DNA of 64,000 nucleotides from NCBI GenBank assembly GCA_025766275.1, contig JAFKAC010000009.1, positions 2,108,001-2,172,000 of the forward strand, written 5' to 3'. Of the stretch, positions 1 through 10,893 are shown piece after piece. Numbering within the stretch: the first letter of the stretch is position 1; each line of letters opens with the position of its first letter. Made by a program: the position numbers and the translations under genes. Under the pieces are notes generated by a model, which saw nothing but the letters and a program-made list of their open reading frames with translations, did not search any database and had not been told where the DNA came from. Source of the stretch: Lactarius indigo. Its lineage: Eukaryota; Basidiomycota; Agaricomycetes; Russulales; Russulaceae.

Positions 1-1610
1 AATACCACCGGGGCCTTCGAAGAGAGGCCACTCGTCAAACCCTTAACAAGCAGCGAGGTAAGCCAATTCTTATACTCGTCGATATTGCCACTAACACACT
101 ACAGAAGGACGACAATAAGGACGACATGGGACGCAAGCGCGCCAAGAGCGCAGCTGCAGCTTCATCAGGGTGCGAGCCCACCAAAACTCAGCGCATTTCG
201 CCAGGTGAATGGATGTCAAATATACTGGCATTGATGGACAACGCCGCTGGAACGCTTGCTGGGGCCTTGGTCAGTATGGCCAAGAACCCAAGAACATTTG
301 CCCCGTCTCCGCTTCGGACATCACCACCAACACGCTACTCGGGACCTTGGCGGAAATGCTCAATGCCATCCGACACCCCGCCTCATCAGCTACCCCCACC
401 GCCACTGACATTCACACCGACGCCATGAACGTGATCGAAGAAGGTTTCTCTGACAACGAACTCGCCTGCGCTGCGTGTTGTATCATTGCAAGTGCAGAGC
501 TTGCGGGTACTTACCTCACGATCAGGTCCCGAGGTGCGCACACAACTCATCGCACCGGGGTCTCAAGTAGCGTGTACAAAAAAAAACAGTAATCTGAATG
601 CCCCAATCAAAATCGTGTGCGTCATGCCTTGCCTGATGCGTTGCAATGTCACGTCTGCAGTTCCGAAAGAGAAAGAGGAGAGAAACGACTCTAGAGAGTC
701 GTTTCTCACCTTTTACTAGGTTGTCGCAAGCGACCATTTTACCACTGGACAGACTCTTACCGTCGTCCATATCATCTGCAACCTGAAGACCTTTACGATG
801 ACCATGTCCACAAATGCAGAGACTTGTTTCGTCACCTTTTACTATGCAGAGGGATCGATAGCTGATTACATTTGTCTTGCTACCTCACTTGGTGATTTCA
901 GAACCCGAATCCACGCCAAGGCAAAATCCACGCTCGAAGCAAAGTGGAGAGAGAAAGAGGGCATATACCCTGACTCAGGATCGATTTTGATCAGTGCGAG
1001 TAAGAAAAAGAAGTTCTTTCATTGAAGACTTGTAGTTGATGGATTCCACAACAGGCACTTGCGGATCCGGGGAGTTTGCTGACGACTCACGTACAGTTGG
1101 GGAAATCTCAACGTTATTCCCTTAGCTCGTCAGTTTCTTAACGATCCATTACTCACAAGGCCTCCAACTCCTCGGAAGAGTTAGCTAGCACAATTGAGAC
1201 TTTGGAGAACGAACGCGCAGCAGAGAGGTTGGAGATGGAGGAGATGATGGTAGAAGCAGGGGGCATGTTAGAGGGATTGGAAAGAAGGGTTGATGAAAAG
1301 ATGGCGAAAGTAAACAAGGCGATTGAGGAGGTGGAAAAGCAGCTGCAGGTGGTTCAATCTGAGCTTCAAAGTTCAAACGACCGTGCGAATGAGATGTTAC
1401 ACAATTTGGAGGTCGACGCAGCGACGAAGGACACGGCCGAATAGTTTTCCATTAGGGTATGCACATCAGTACTTACCCGCACTCATTCAAGAAATAGGCT
1501 TAGTGGACCGAATTAGACTGCAAAATCTGCTCAACATCGCGCAAGAAAATCTTGCGTTGACTACCGGAGTTTTGAAGGCAGGTCCACGGGTAGATGTAGT
1601 AGTAGAATAG
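1..1610 (+). CDS. Unrecognised multi-exon protein, 5' end outside window
   Basis: I do not recognise this protein. The window opens inside an exon that ends at a GTAAGC donor near 58. Reading continues in phase after a CAG near 105 into a Lys/Asp-rich segment that contains MGRKRAKS, a nuclear-signal-like basic patch. A 72-nt intron after TQRISP (about 205-276) joins in phase to a residue run typical of coding sequence (EPKNICPVSASDITTNTLL), which ends at a donor near 508. Two further coherent segments follow: about 800-1025, and 1160-1440, the latter a Glu/Lys-rich heptad-like coiled coil (LENERAAERLEMEEMM). A last open stretch ends at 1610. Exon joins after 508 are uncertain and two genes cannot be excluded. 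The arrangement is convergent with APC10. What I see is coding character and a coiled coil; function is unknown. Confidence 0.4.
680..707. repeat. Perfect 12-bp inverted repeat (hairpin)
   Basis: Arms at 680-691 (GAGAAACGACTC) and 696-707 are exact reverse complements around a 4-base TAGA loop. It lies inside the left-edge hypothetical gene, in or next to a purine-rich stretch. It could form a stable RNA or DNA stem. No terminator-like T run follows, and a role is not evident from sequence. Confidence 0.8.
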
Positions 1611-2077
1611 CTGGGACCCAAGGGGCCCTACTGCACAAGATATGTTGATGATACGAGGATCACGTGCTACCACGCATATTTTGTCATGAAGACAAGCATG
1701 AAGACATCCAGTGCAGTAAGAATAGAGCAAGCAAACTTCTGTACCACGACTTACTGATTATTGATAATAACAGCAACAAAAGCGCAAGAAATAGGATGAC
1801 GTCGAGTAAAGAGTTGATCAAGAAAACTGTAGAAAATGTCCTAGGGAATGTCGTTGAGATTCCATAGAGCTACTGTGACGTGCGAGAAAATTGTTAGGAC
1901 ACGAAAATCGATCGGTTGCTAGAGGTAGAACGCGAGGGTTTCGGCCATATCATCCTCGTGCTCAGATGGTTATCTGCCTCATGGTATCACGAATGTGCAG
2001 CTATACGATAGAAATGCGTCAATGTGCTAAGGATACAATGATCATTGCGGAATCGATGCTGGTAGCCCGGGTAAATA
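1611..2077. other. Intergenic between convergent genes
   Basis: This stretch lies between the end of the left-edge gene and the stop of APC10. It holds only short ORFs with no recognisable similarity. It probably carries the 3' ends of both genes. Nothing else is evident. Confidence 0.5.
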
Positions 2078-3013
2078 CTATCGGATATGTTCGTACATTT
2101 TGAACTTCGGATCAACAAATGGGAAGGGATCGTCCCAGGATGCCTGGTCCCTGCACACGAGGAGGGATGTATATGTGAGTTCGCGCTTGTATAAAAGCGG
2201 GGAGCCCACTCACTCTACGGGACCCAATACCCGCATGCCACGAACATGCGTGTCCTTGCCATTCATGTGGTTTGCAAGGATGATGACTTGGAGAATGTAC
2301 GCGTGAATCGGTTTGCTGGCGTGCACGGACACACACACATCGATCGATCAGCAACGGCCGCCGCGGACAACAAGACGAAAACAGCTCACAAGCCCTCGCC
2401 GTCGTCGCCTGGTTCTGCAGAGACGTCGAACGTGATCCACCCGTCGGGACGGTCGAGCGTGACCGCGCGCACTTCCTGCAAATCGCCTGGGCTCGTGCCC
2501 GCACGCACGGAGAGCGCCGCAGGCGTGTAGGAATCGTCAAACTTGTAGCTGAGGTAGAGACTGAGTTTCTGAAACGGAAGTGCGTCAGCAACACGAGGAT
2601 AAGTGAGCGCATGGATAATAATACCTGTACTGCCATCTTTCTCGGAAACTCGACGGTTATGAAATGCGGCTGTGGGCCATCAGAGCTACCCTCCGTCGTG
2701 AGTGCGAGCCACGCGTGCGTAGTGCGCTCAACTCAACTGCCAGAACGTGTCTGGGTCTTCGTCCTGCAGACACTCGGGCCCAAAGCCAAATTTGAAGGAC
2801 GAGACGGACCACTTGGCGAGATGGCCAATGTCGGGCCATGGCAACGCTGGTGGCTTTCTGCCTATAACAAGTCCCAATAAAGCAAAGCAAACGGTGCGAT
2901 GGTGATCTGCGGCACGCACCAGAGTGAACGAGAAAGACGCCCTCGGCCACGGCAGGAGGGACAGTATCGGCGGCGGGGGCAGGAATTATACCGAATTGTG
3001 CGACTGAGCTCAT
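2078..3013 (-). CDS. APC10: Anaphase-promoting complex subunit 10 (APC10/DOC1)
   Basis: APC10 is the DOC-domain subunit of the APC/C ubiquitin ligase. It helps bind D-box substrates with the CDC20/CDH1 coactivator in the nucleus. The start at 3013 gives MSSVAQFGIIPAP. After an intron near 2895 the protein reads DIGHLAKWSVSSFKFGFG and LQDEDPDTFWQ, followed by SDGPQPHFITVEF, a Ser-Tyr-Thr-Pro segment (DDSYTPAALSVRAG), RPDGWITFDV and ANHMNGKDTHVRGMRVLGP, all in the order of the family jelly-roll. After a last intron the final exon ends KFKMYEHIR. This Ile-Arg tail is the known anchor to the TPR subunits. Several short introns interrupt the gene. It is head-to-head with UBA4. Identification is secure; internal splice sites are approximate. 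Confidence 0.92.
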
Positions 3014-3192
3014 GTTGTTATCAGTCTGGATTTCTACTGCTTGGGATGAACGAGCTCAAGAGCCTCAAAAGAGTCCCAAGTTGTATAAGTAAACGTAAAC
3101 ACCGCCGCGGCGCTTCGACTGACAGCCCGACGCGCGGGTAATTTGGTCGTGACCAGACACGACGATTTCTTTGCATCAGGCTTTCACGTCCC
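3014..3192. promoter_or_regulatory. Shared promoter region APC10 / UBA4
   Basis: Only 179 bases separate the start codons of two divergent genes, so both promoters and 5' leaders must lie here or overlap. I see no clear TATA box. This is inferred from gene position only. Confidence 0.5.
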
Positions 3193-4775
3193 ATGGCCAG
3201 CAGCGGTGGAAACAGCCTCCATCTTGAGGACTACAAACGCTATGGCAGGCAAATGATAATTGACGGCATCGGCTTACCAGGCACGCTCTAACTAATACCA
3301 TCGCCGCCCGCATGCATGGGCACCAGACTATTCTAACGTAAGAACGACTACAGGACAGCTCAAGCTGCAACAGGCTGCCGTAGCAGTCGTTGGCGCCGGT
3401 GGACTGGGATGCCCTGCTCTCCAGTATCTCGCCGCTGCGGGTGTCGGCGAGTCCTGTTTCTCCTCTCAAATAAAGTTCGTGCGCGAACGACTCACAGGTC
3501 GCATTGGGATCATCGATCATGACGTCGTCGAACTATCAAACCTCCAGCGTCAGACGCTTCACACGGAATCTAGGCTGGGAATGCCCAAGGCGGAGTCCGC
3601 TGCCTCTGCGCTCAAAGAGTTCTGTCGTGACACCTTCATCCTCCCCCACCCCATATTTTGCTCCCGTCTCCCGTTCCCGCGTTGCCTAACGTCCCCGCGT
3701 CTGCAGGGTCCGCTCCCGCCTCTGTGTGGATGCGATAACGGAGGCCCTCGTTCCCACGAACGCGCGCGCTCTCCTAAATCCGTATGATGTGGTCCTGGAC
3801 TGCACCGACAACCCGGCGACGCGGTATCTGCTCTCTGACACGGCCGTCCTGCTGGGGAAACCCCTCATTAGCGGCGCGGCGCAAAGGTTCGACGGTCAAC
3901 TCTGTACGTACAACCTGAGCCCAGAGGGCCCTTGCTATCGCTGTCTCTTCCCGAAACCTCCGTCTCCCGGAGCGACGCCGACTTGCGAGGAAACCGGTAT
4001 CGTGGGAGCTGTAACTGGAGTCATCGGGAGTCTGCAGGCACTCGAAGCGATCAAGATCATCGTTGGACTGCAGGGTGAGTAAGGGCCGGTTGCGACGGGG
4101 TTAGGCGTATGTGTTGACAACAACCGATGCTGTGTGTGTGAAGATGGACAACCGTCTTTACTGGTCTACTCTGCGTTGGGAACGCCGCCATTCCGAAGCG
4201 TCAAGCTTCGAAAGCGGCGGGTTACTTGCCCAGCGTGTGGTACAGAGGGCCAGAAAGTGGGGGCAATCGAGGCCATCGACTATGTACAGTTCTGCGGAGG
4301 GGACAGACCAGATTGGGAAACATTGGGTCTGCAACCTGGTACTGCCGAATTGAGAGTGACGACCAACGTGGGCACTGCGAGCCAACTTTGTGTAAAAATA
4401 GTGGCGCTGACTCACAGCAGGAGCTCAGGGACATTATGGCATCCAAGTCCGTGAGGATCCTTGACGTAAGACCCAAAACGGAATTCGGGATTTGCCACTT
4501 ACCTTGGTCCATTCGTATGTGAATCCTTCCTCTCTGATGTCCGAAACACTCCATCACCGCCAACAGATGTCCCTCTTCAAGATATCGTTGCCAATCCAGC
4601 TGACCATGTAGCGGGCCCCGAGACGTACGTAGTGTGCCGGCTCGGAAATGATTCCCAGATCGCCGCAGAGGCCCTGAGAAGCGTTCAACGGGACCCCACT
4701 TTCGTTATCAAGGATCTTGTTGGCGGACTTCGCGCCTGGTCCCGCGACATAGACCCTCACTTTCCTATCTATTGA
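3193..4775 (+). CDS. UBA4: UBA4/MOCS3: E1-like adenylyltransferase with rhodanese domain
   Basis: This protein activates the C-terminus of Urm1 and transfers sulfur to it for tRNA wobble-uridine thiolation; the animal orthologue MOCS3 also serves molybdopterin synthase. It is cytosolic. Visible parts in order: [17 protein letters not shown]; nucleotide loop [34 protein letters not shown]; paired zinc Cys (CYRCLFP and later CPACG); [14 protein letters not shown] with the likely adenylate-transfer Cys; then a C-terminal rhodanese domain ([12 protein letters not shown]) with active-site loop CRLGNDSQ; and the end HFPIY. The start at 3193 gives the usual short N-terminus. The intron near 3630-3705 cannot be joined in phase with a GT-AG pair as written: the upstream exon ends one base out of step with [14 protein letters not shown]. 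The overall identity is secure. Confidence 0.93.
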
Positions 4776-4965
4776 TCGACCAGGGGTAGACTACATGTAA
4801 ATTCAGGTAACAAATGTCGCCTCGGTGTTTCTATGATGTGACGTGTATCCTTACGACAAACAGTACAACAGTTACAACTACAACACAACTACACGATAGC
4901 TTCCCGCGCGTCAATTGAGATGATACCTATCTGGGTGAAAGGGTTTACTTCTCTAAGGGAGAAGG

Positions 4966-5988
4966 TTACGGACTGAATTGGACGGGCAAAATCGATCGGA
5001 ACGCACTTGAACCTAGCTTGAGCCATTTGGGGATTTTCACCTCGCCTCTCGAGTCCTTTCCCTTGCTTGAACCTACTGCGACAGAGGACGATGGCTCATC
5101 ATTTTTCCGATTTCCATCGAAGCTGGGAGGTGTGGGGAGTTCGACGGCGCGTTCCAGGACCACAGATGCGAGCGGGGCAGGCAAGTCCGAACCTGTCATC
5201 GGTTCAGACCGAACTACTACTCCCACGTGTGGGAAGAAGAGGAGAAACTCACGGTTCAGCGCGTCGTCGACGAATCGGAGGAGGAGAACCGAGGACGGCG
5301 CGAGTCCCAGTTCTGCGAGCGTGAGATCGCGCACGTCGGGATCCGACACCTTGAGATCACGGGGCGGCGGGTTGGAGGCTGTAGGTTTGAGCTATTGAAA
5401 ACCGGACGGACGGACGGGAGGAAGATGAACGCACATAATATGAATTTGATCGGCTTAACGTCCTCGCGTAAACAGTCGCGCACGAACGCGTACACGGTGC
5501 GTATCTTGCTGCTCGACGGGAACGTCTGTTCAAGCTGCGTGCGGTCGAGGAAGCGCACGCGGATCGTCGTCTACGCGCTCTCATACGTGAATATCTCCTA
5601 ATTACACGAGGAAGAGACATTACGTTTGGCCAGCGATCCCGCTTCGCCTTTGTCTGCTGCTCGCGCTGGGTGCGCGTCAGCAGCGGCGCGTTGTTCAGCC
5701 CGGTGGCGCGCGCGTGCAGCTGTTGCTGACGCTCTTTGAGGTCGGCGATCGTGGGCGTGAAGTAGTCATCCGGGAGATCCTCTGCATTGCGCAATAAGGA
5801 AGACGGTAGAGAGAAGGTGGACGCGCGTACGAACCCAGAGGACCAGTGATCGCTGGCGGCTTGTACACCTTGAGTCCTGGCAGCGTCGCTGTCACTTCGT
5901 TCTCAGACGTCGTCGTCGTATCTTCATGCTTCCTTGCGGACGTATTTGTTGGTGGTGCGGGTCGGGAAGTTTGGTTTGGGGTCGACAT
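4966..5988 (-). CDS. UBX-domain protein, TUG/ASPSCR1 (Ubx4) family
   Basis: These proteins bind the Cdc48/p97 ATPase through a UBX domain. The mammalian member TUG (ASPSCR1) tethers storage vesicles. Starting at 5988 (MSTPNQTSRPAPP) the protein has a Pro/Thr-rich head with LKVYKPPAITGP. After an intron follows LPDDYFTPTIADLKERQ and APLLTRTQREQQTKAKRDR, matching the segment that precedes the UBX fold in TUG. The UBX body follows (VRIRFLDRTQLEQTFPSS, VYAFVRDCL, KPIKFIL), then LAPSSVLLLRF, and near the end PKWLKLG, the family's characteristic tail. At roughly 280 residues it lacks the N-terminal ubiquitin-like domains of full-length TUG; I found none in the kilobase upstream. It is convergent with UBA4. 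Confidence 0.8.
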
Positions 5989-6970
5989 TGGTCACGGCGT
6001 ATGCTAACTGTGGGCTATCGATGCGGCCCGAGCCTCCAGCGCCGTTAACCCTTCCTTCAACGTACTTCCGAGTCCACTGGCAGTCAAAGATCTTATAAAC
6101 TAACTCTGTGCACTCCACGCAACTCTCAGTCTCAGTTTTATTGGATAATAGGTGGCCCCAGTCCCACTAGTCGTATGAGCCGCGTTTGATTCTTGTGCAT
6201 GCCCATGGTCCAAATCATCACTACAACCGGTTTATTTCCTTAGGTGGCTCCGGAACTCAGGCAGCAAAGGAGGGCGTTAACAAGTCACGATGTCCTTAAC
6301 TGGGTAAGATAAAGATGATAACATTTGGCTGGGTCCCCCCTCCTTCGGTGTTACACCGTCTCACGGAGATTACGCAGCTGCTTCTTGATCGTAGAGCAGC
6401 AGACCTGTGCGTGGAACTAAGAGGGCCATATACACCAAAGCGGGGTGGCGTCGAGAGAGGGGCAAACTTTGGGCGTTATGAAATTGCTTTCAAGTTGAAG
6501 CTTGAAGAGTAACTTTATAAGCTTCGGTGTTTTCGATGCGCCGGCGCAGAGGCGGAGATGTCCTGGCGATCTTTTGTCCTGCGCAACACACACTCCGGCA
6601 GATTGAAAACCACCGAACACGAGGTGATGAGGTCAAGCCCACGACCGTGGTACCAGTTGGCCAGGACTGGCGTGCGTGGACGAAAACACAGCCTTCCCCT
6701 GGCATCAGAAACAGAGAAGGAAAAACCAAATACCACAACTCTTAGACTTGGGTCATAGACGGGACTCCAACAGGCTTTGTCACCTCCGCTCGGGACACGG
6801 GCTGTTCTCACCATCTTTATTTCCACCACTCGAGTAGCGAAAGAGGGACAGCCCGAGATTTGAGCCCGATCCCGTATGCGAAAGCATCGCACAGGAACTG
6901 TCACTCAACGGTGTCCGATCAAACTTACACCGCGGTGTCGTGATTTGGAACACTACTCAGAAACCGTGTC
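5989..6970. other. Non-coding spacer upstream of the UBX gene
   Basis: Nearly 1 kb lies between the UBX gene start and the nicotinate phosphoribosyltransferase stop. It contains only short overlapping ORFs on both strands, none recognisable. A missing 5' exon of the UBX gene could lie here, but I could not identify a ubiquitin-like fold in any frame. Confidence 0.45.
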
Positions 6971-8731
6971 CTACTTGGGAAGTTCAAAGAGATCTTTGAT
7001 TCTAGAGACAGTCTCTCGGTCTCCGGTGTTCTGTAAGCTGTCATTAGTTCTGTCTTCCCCAAACGATATACACGGGGTAAACACGCCTTCATCAAGTCAT
7101 CACTGATCTTGATACAGGGCAGGCCGCTCGCAGACGCCAGTTTGATGACCATGTTGAGCGCCCGGCTCTTTTCCTTACCCTGGCTCGACACTGACTTGAA
7201 GTCGTTCGTGAAAAACGTGCCGATACCGAAAGTCGCTAAGCGTGCGACCCATAGTCAGAGCCATAACCGAGAGAGGGGGGTGAGATGACAGACGAATAAA
7301 ACCGATCTCTTCGCATTGTTTTTTGAGTGCAAGCGTCTTGTCAAGGTCAAGCGAGTCAGAGTAAATAATCGTCCTCTCGCGATGGTTGATGCCGAGCCGC
7401 TCGTAGACCTCCCTGGCCTGCGGAGCAAATGCGAACGGGTCGCCAGAGTCCTGTCGCAGTACGCGCCAACGGCGGGCGCGTTCTACGGAAAAGTCCTGCT
7501 CATCACACGTGAGACCAACCAAGCGTTGCTCCGCAGAACTTTGGCGCACCTGAAAGAACGCCTTTGTAGAGAACGTGTCGGTGAGCGCAACGAGCACCGA
7601 GTCCGGGTATACTTCCTCCCAAAGGTCCAACGCGGTGCCGTTGGCATGCTCATATCCGCGCATGGCTCCAATCTACTTTGTCCGTCAGCACCGCGTGGCG
7701 CACGGAATATATGACACTCACCCCCATGAACCATTCACTGAGACGGAATATCATTAGTCTGTCAGGTGCATCCTAAAGAAGACAGTCGCATACTGTGCTA
7801 TCGTCCCGATGGGACTGATTCCATATTTCTGCGCTAGATGTACCTATAGCCAGTTCAATGATGAAAACATCATCAAAGCGGCTGGCGCTGAAGTAGGACT
7901 GACATTGCTCGTCCCACTCAGCTTGCCCGTTCCCGGATGGTCCTTTTCTGCGCGTACCAGCTGGTCGACTACGACGTCCTGAACGTAATACGAGCGCCGC
8001 CGTCGCGTGCCAAACTCGCTAAACACACAGCCCGCCTCGAGCAGCTTGGAACCCTTCTCGTACGCGAGTTCTATAGGCGCGCGTGTGAATCAGCCATCCT
8101 ACACGCTCGCGCAAGCGATCCGTACCCGCCTGGCCGTCATTGGTCCAGTCCTTGTCGACCGTCGTAAAATAGATCTCACTCAGGGTCGCCATGAGGGGGA
8201 CCTCCCAAAGGATCGCCTCTGCCCACAGCCCAGAAGCTTCGATCTCGATGCGCCCCTCATCGCTATCTGGCTCACGTGGCACAAAGGTCACCTGGACTTG
8301 GGAAGGTTGGAAGCGATAAGAGGAAAGGTAGTCGATATAGGCAGGCTTGAAATATGGGCAGGTATTTCGGAGCCAGTCACACTCGTCGGAGGTTAGGGAC
8401 AGGGTGGGGAACTCTGGCACACGAAGTGTTCTTTCTTAGAGTAGGTCTGTGGGGTGGCGAAAATGTGTGCGCACGAGATATAGCCACAACGAATTGCTCG
8501 TAACAGGAGCGGGTGAAGTATACATTGGCGTCGCGATGCGTGAACCTATACGTTGATTGAACGCTAGGGAAATGGTGCAGCACGGCTTGCTGCATGGTAA
8601 GCTATAGGTAATGTCCATAGTCATCGTGGTGCATTGGAACCTCGAAGTGTGTTATTGCGAACCTTGTAAAGATCTGTATCTAGGATTGATCTGGGTAAAA
8701 TAACAACTCCGGGGTCTGGTTCACTGGCCAT
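6971..8731 (-). CDS. NPT1: Nicotinate phosphoribosyltransferase
   Basis: This enzyme makes nicotinate mononucleotide from nicotinate and PRPP, the entry step of the Preiss-Handler route to NAD. The first exon starts at 8731 (MASEPDPGVVILPRS, then ILDTDLYK), and after an intron LTMQQAVLHHFP follows, the canonical start of the family. Later segments include VTFVPREPDSDEG, EFGTRRRRSYYVQD, GTSNV, then [22 protein letters not shown] with the conserved catalytic His, YEHANGTALDLWEEVYP, VALTDTFSTKAFF, VRQDSGDPFAF, IIYSDSLDLDKTL, FGIGTFFTNDF and CIKISDDLMK. The C-terminus NTGDRETVSRIKDLFELPK is reached only by excising an intron with a GC donor (AAG|GCGTGT). The order and all key blocks match, so identity is certain. 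It is head-to-head with RRP41. Confidence 0.95.
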
Positions 8732-8856
8732 GATCTAAAGGAACTCTGGGGATGTGTTGAGCGACAAGTAATAAACCGGGCAAGAAGCGGGGAGGGCGGC
8801 CGATGGCGATAATAGAATGCGCCACACTCTCGATCTGTGACTTTTGCTTTCGCCGA
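8732..8856. promoter_or_regulatory. Shared promoter region NPT1 / RRP41
   Basis: These 125 bases separate divergent start codons of the NAD-salvage enzyme and the exosome subunit. Both promoters must be contained in or overlap this gap. No TATA-like element is obvious. Confidence 0.45.
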
Positions 8857-9768
8857 ATGGTAAGTTACGTCTCTCCTCTATACCCCTTCAATTTTGACGG
8901 ATGAGTTCTCACAGAGTCTGCGAATAGAAATTCTAAACGAGGGCGGGTTTCGCTCCGACGGGCGCAGACAGTACGAGCTACGCGAGATCACCTTTGATTC
9001 AAGCCCACAAGCAGGCGCGGACGGGTCTGCGCGAATCTCGCATGGACTCACCGAAGTGCTCGTGAGCGTGTTTGGGCCACGCGAGGCCCGCGTCCGCGCG
9101 CAGACGCTACACGATCGTGCTGCCATACACGTCGAAGTGACCATTGCACCATTCAGCACGGGCGACCGCCGGCGGCGCGGTCGCGGAGACAAGTGCGTAT
9201 CTCCCAAAATGTTTCACATCACGCTCCACTTTTATTTATCGCCAAAACAAAACAAAAACAAAAAAGGCGCGTGCAGGAGCTCGCGGCGATGATCAAGGCG
9301 ACTTTCGAGCCCGTAGTGCAGACAAACCTGTACCCGCGCTCGCAGATCGACATTTTCGTACATGTGTTGCAGCAGGACGGTGGAGTTCTCCCGGCCGCGA
9401 TCAACGCGACGACAGTTGCGCTTATCAACGCCGGCGTGCCGCTCACGGATTATGTCTGCGCCATCACGGGCGGCGTACATGCCGCAGCGCCTATGCTAGA
9501 CCTGACCTCACTGGAGGAGTCGGATCTCCCACATGTGACCGTGGCGAGCATGCCGCGGTCGGGGCGCCTCACGCTGGTCAGCTTGGAGACGCGACTGCAC
9601 GTCGACCGGTTTGAGGAGATTTTGAGGTTGGCGGGAGAAGCGGGGACGGTGATCCACAAGGAAATGCATGGGGTGGTCAGGCAACGCACAAAAGGGTTGC
9701 TGGATGGAATAAGCACGGGACTCCGAGCGTCCAAACCCGCAGAAGATGCCATGGTAGAAGACGAATAA
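8857..9768 (+). CDS. RRP41: Exosome core subunit RRP41/SKI6
   Basis: RRP41 is an RNase PH-like subunit of the six-membered ring of the RNA exosome, acting in nuclear and cytoplasmic 3'-5' RNA decay; in fungi and animals the ring itself is not catalytic. The body reads SLRIEILNEGGFRSDGRRQYELREI, in the place where the human protein has LELLSDQGYRVDGRR. It continues with DGSARISHGLTEVLVSVFGP, IAPFSTGDRRRR, ELAAMIKATFEPVV, YPRSQIDIFVHVLQQDGG, LINAGVPLTDYVCAITGG and VSLETRLHVDRFEEIL, ending MVEDE. The frame upstream of SLRIE has no ATG; the best start is a one-codon exon ATG at 8857-8859 followed by GTAAGT, with acceptor CAG at 8914. A second intron ends at an A-rich AG just before KRVQELAAM. Confidence 0.93.
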
Positions 9769-9832
9769 TTCCATTTTTTCCATCGTTGGTAGTCAAAAAT
9801 ACAGACATTGCAAACACACACCAATATGGCTA

Positions 9833-10737
<905 letters not shown>

Positions 10738-10893
10738 AGTAATCGTTGGGGGGAGTGCGAGGGACTCGGAGACTGCTCGGAGCCCCCGGGAACCGGTCGG
10801 AGCGAATCGGACAATTAGGTGGACCGGCCGAGAACACATAAATTCCAACTCGCTTGTCCTGTTTTCCTGCTCACTCACTCACTCAACTCAAAA
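10738..10893. promoter_or_regulatory. Shared promoter region TRM8 / citrate synthase
   Basis: 156 bases lie between divergent start codons. The citrate-synthase side ends in a CT/CA-rich leader with ACTC repeats next to the ATG, typical of strongly expressed fungal genes. Other elements are not evident. Confidence 0.45.
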
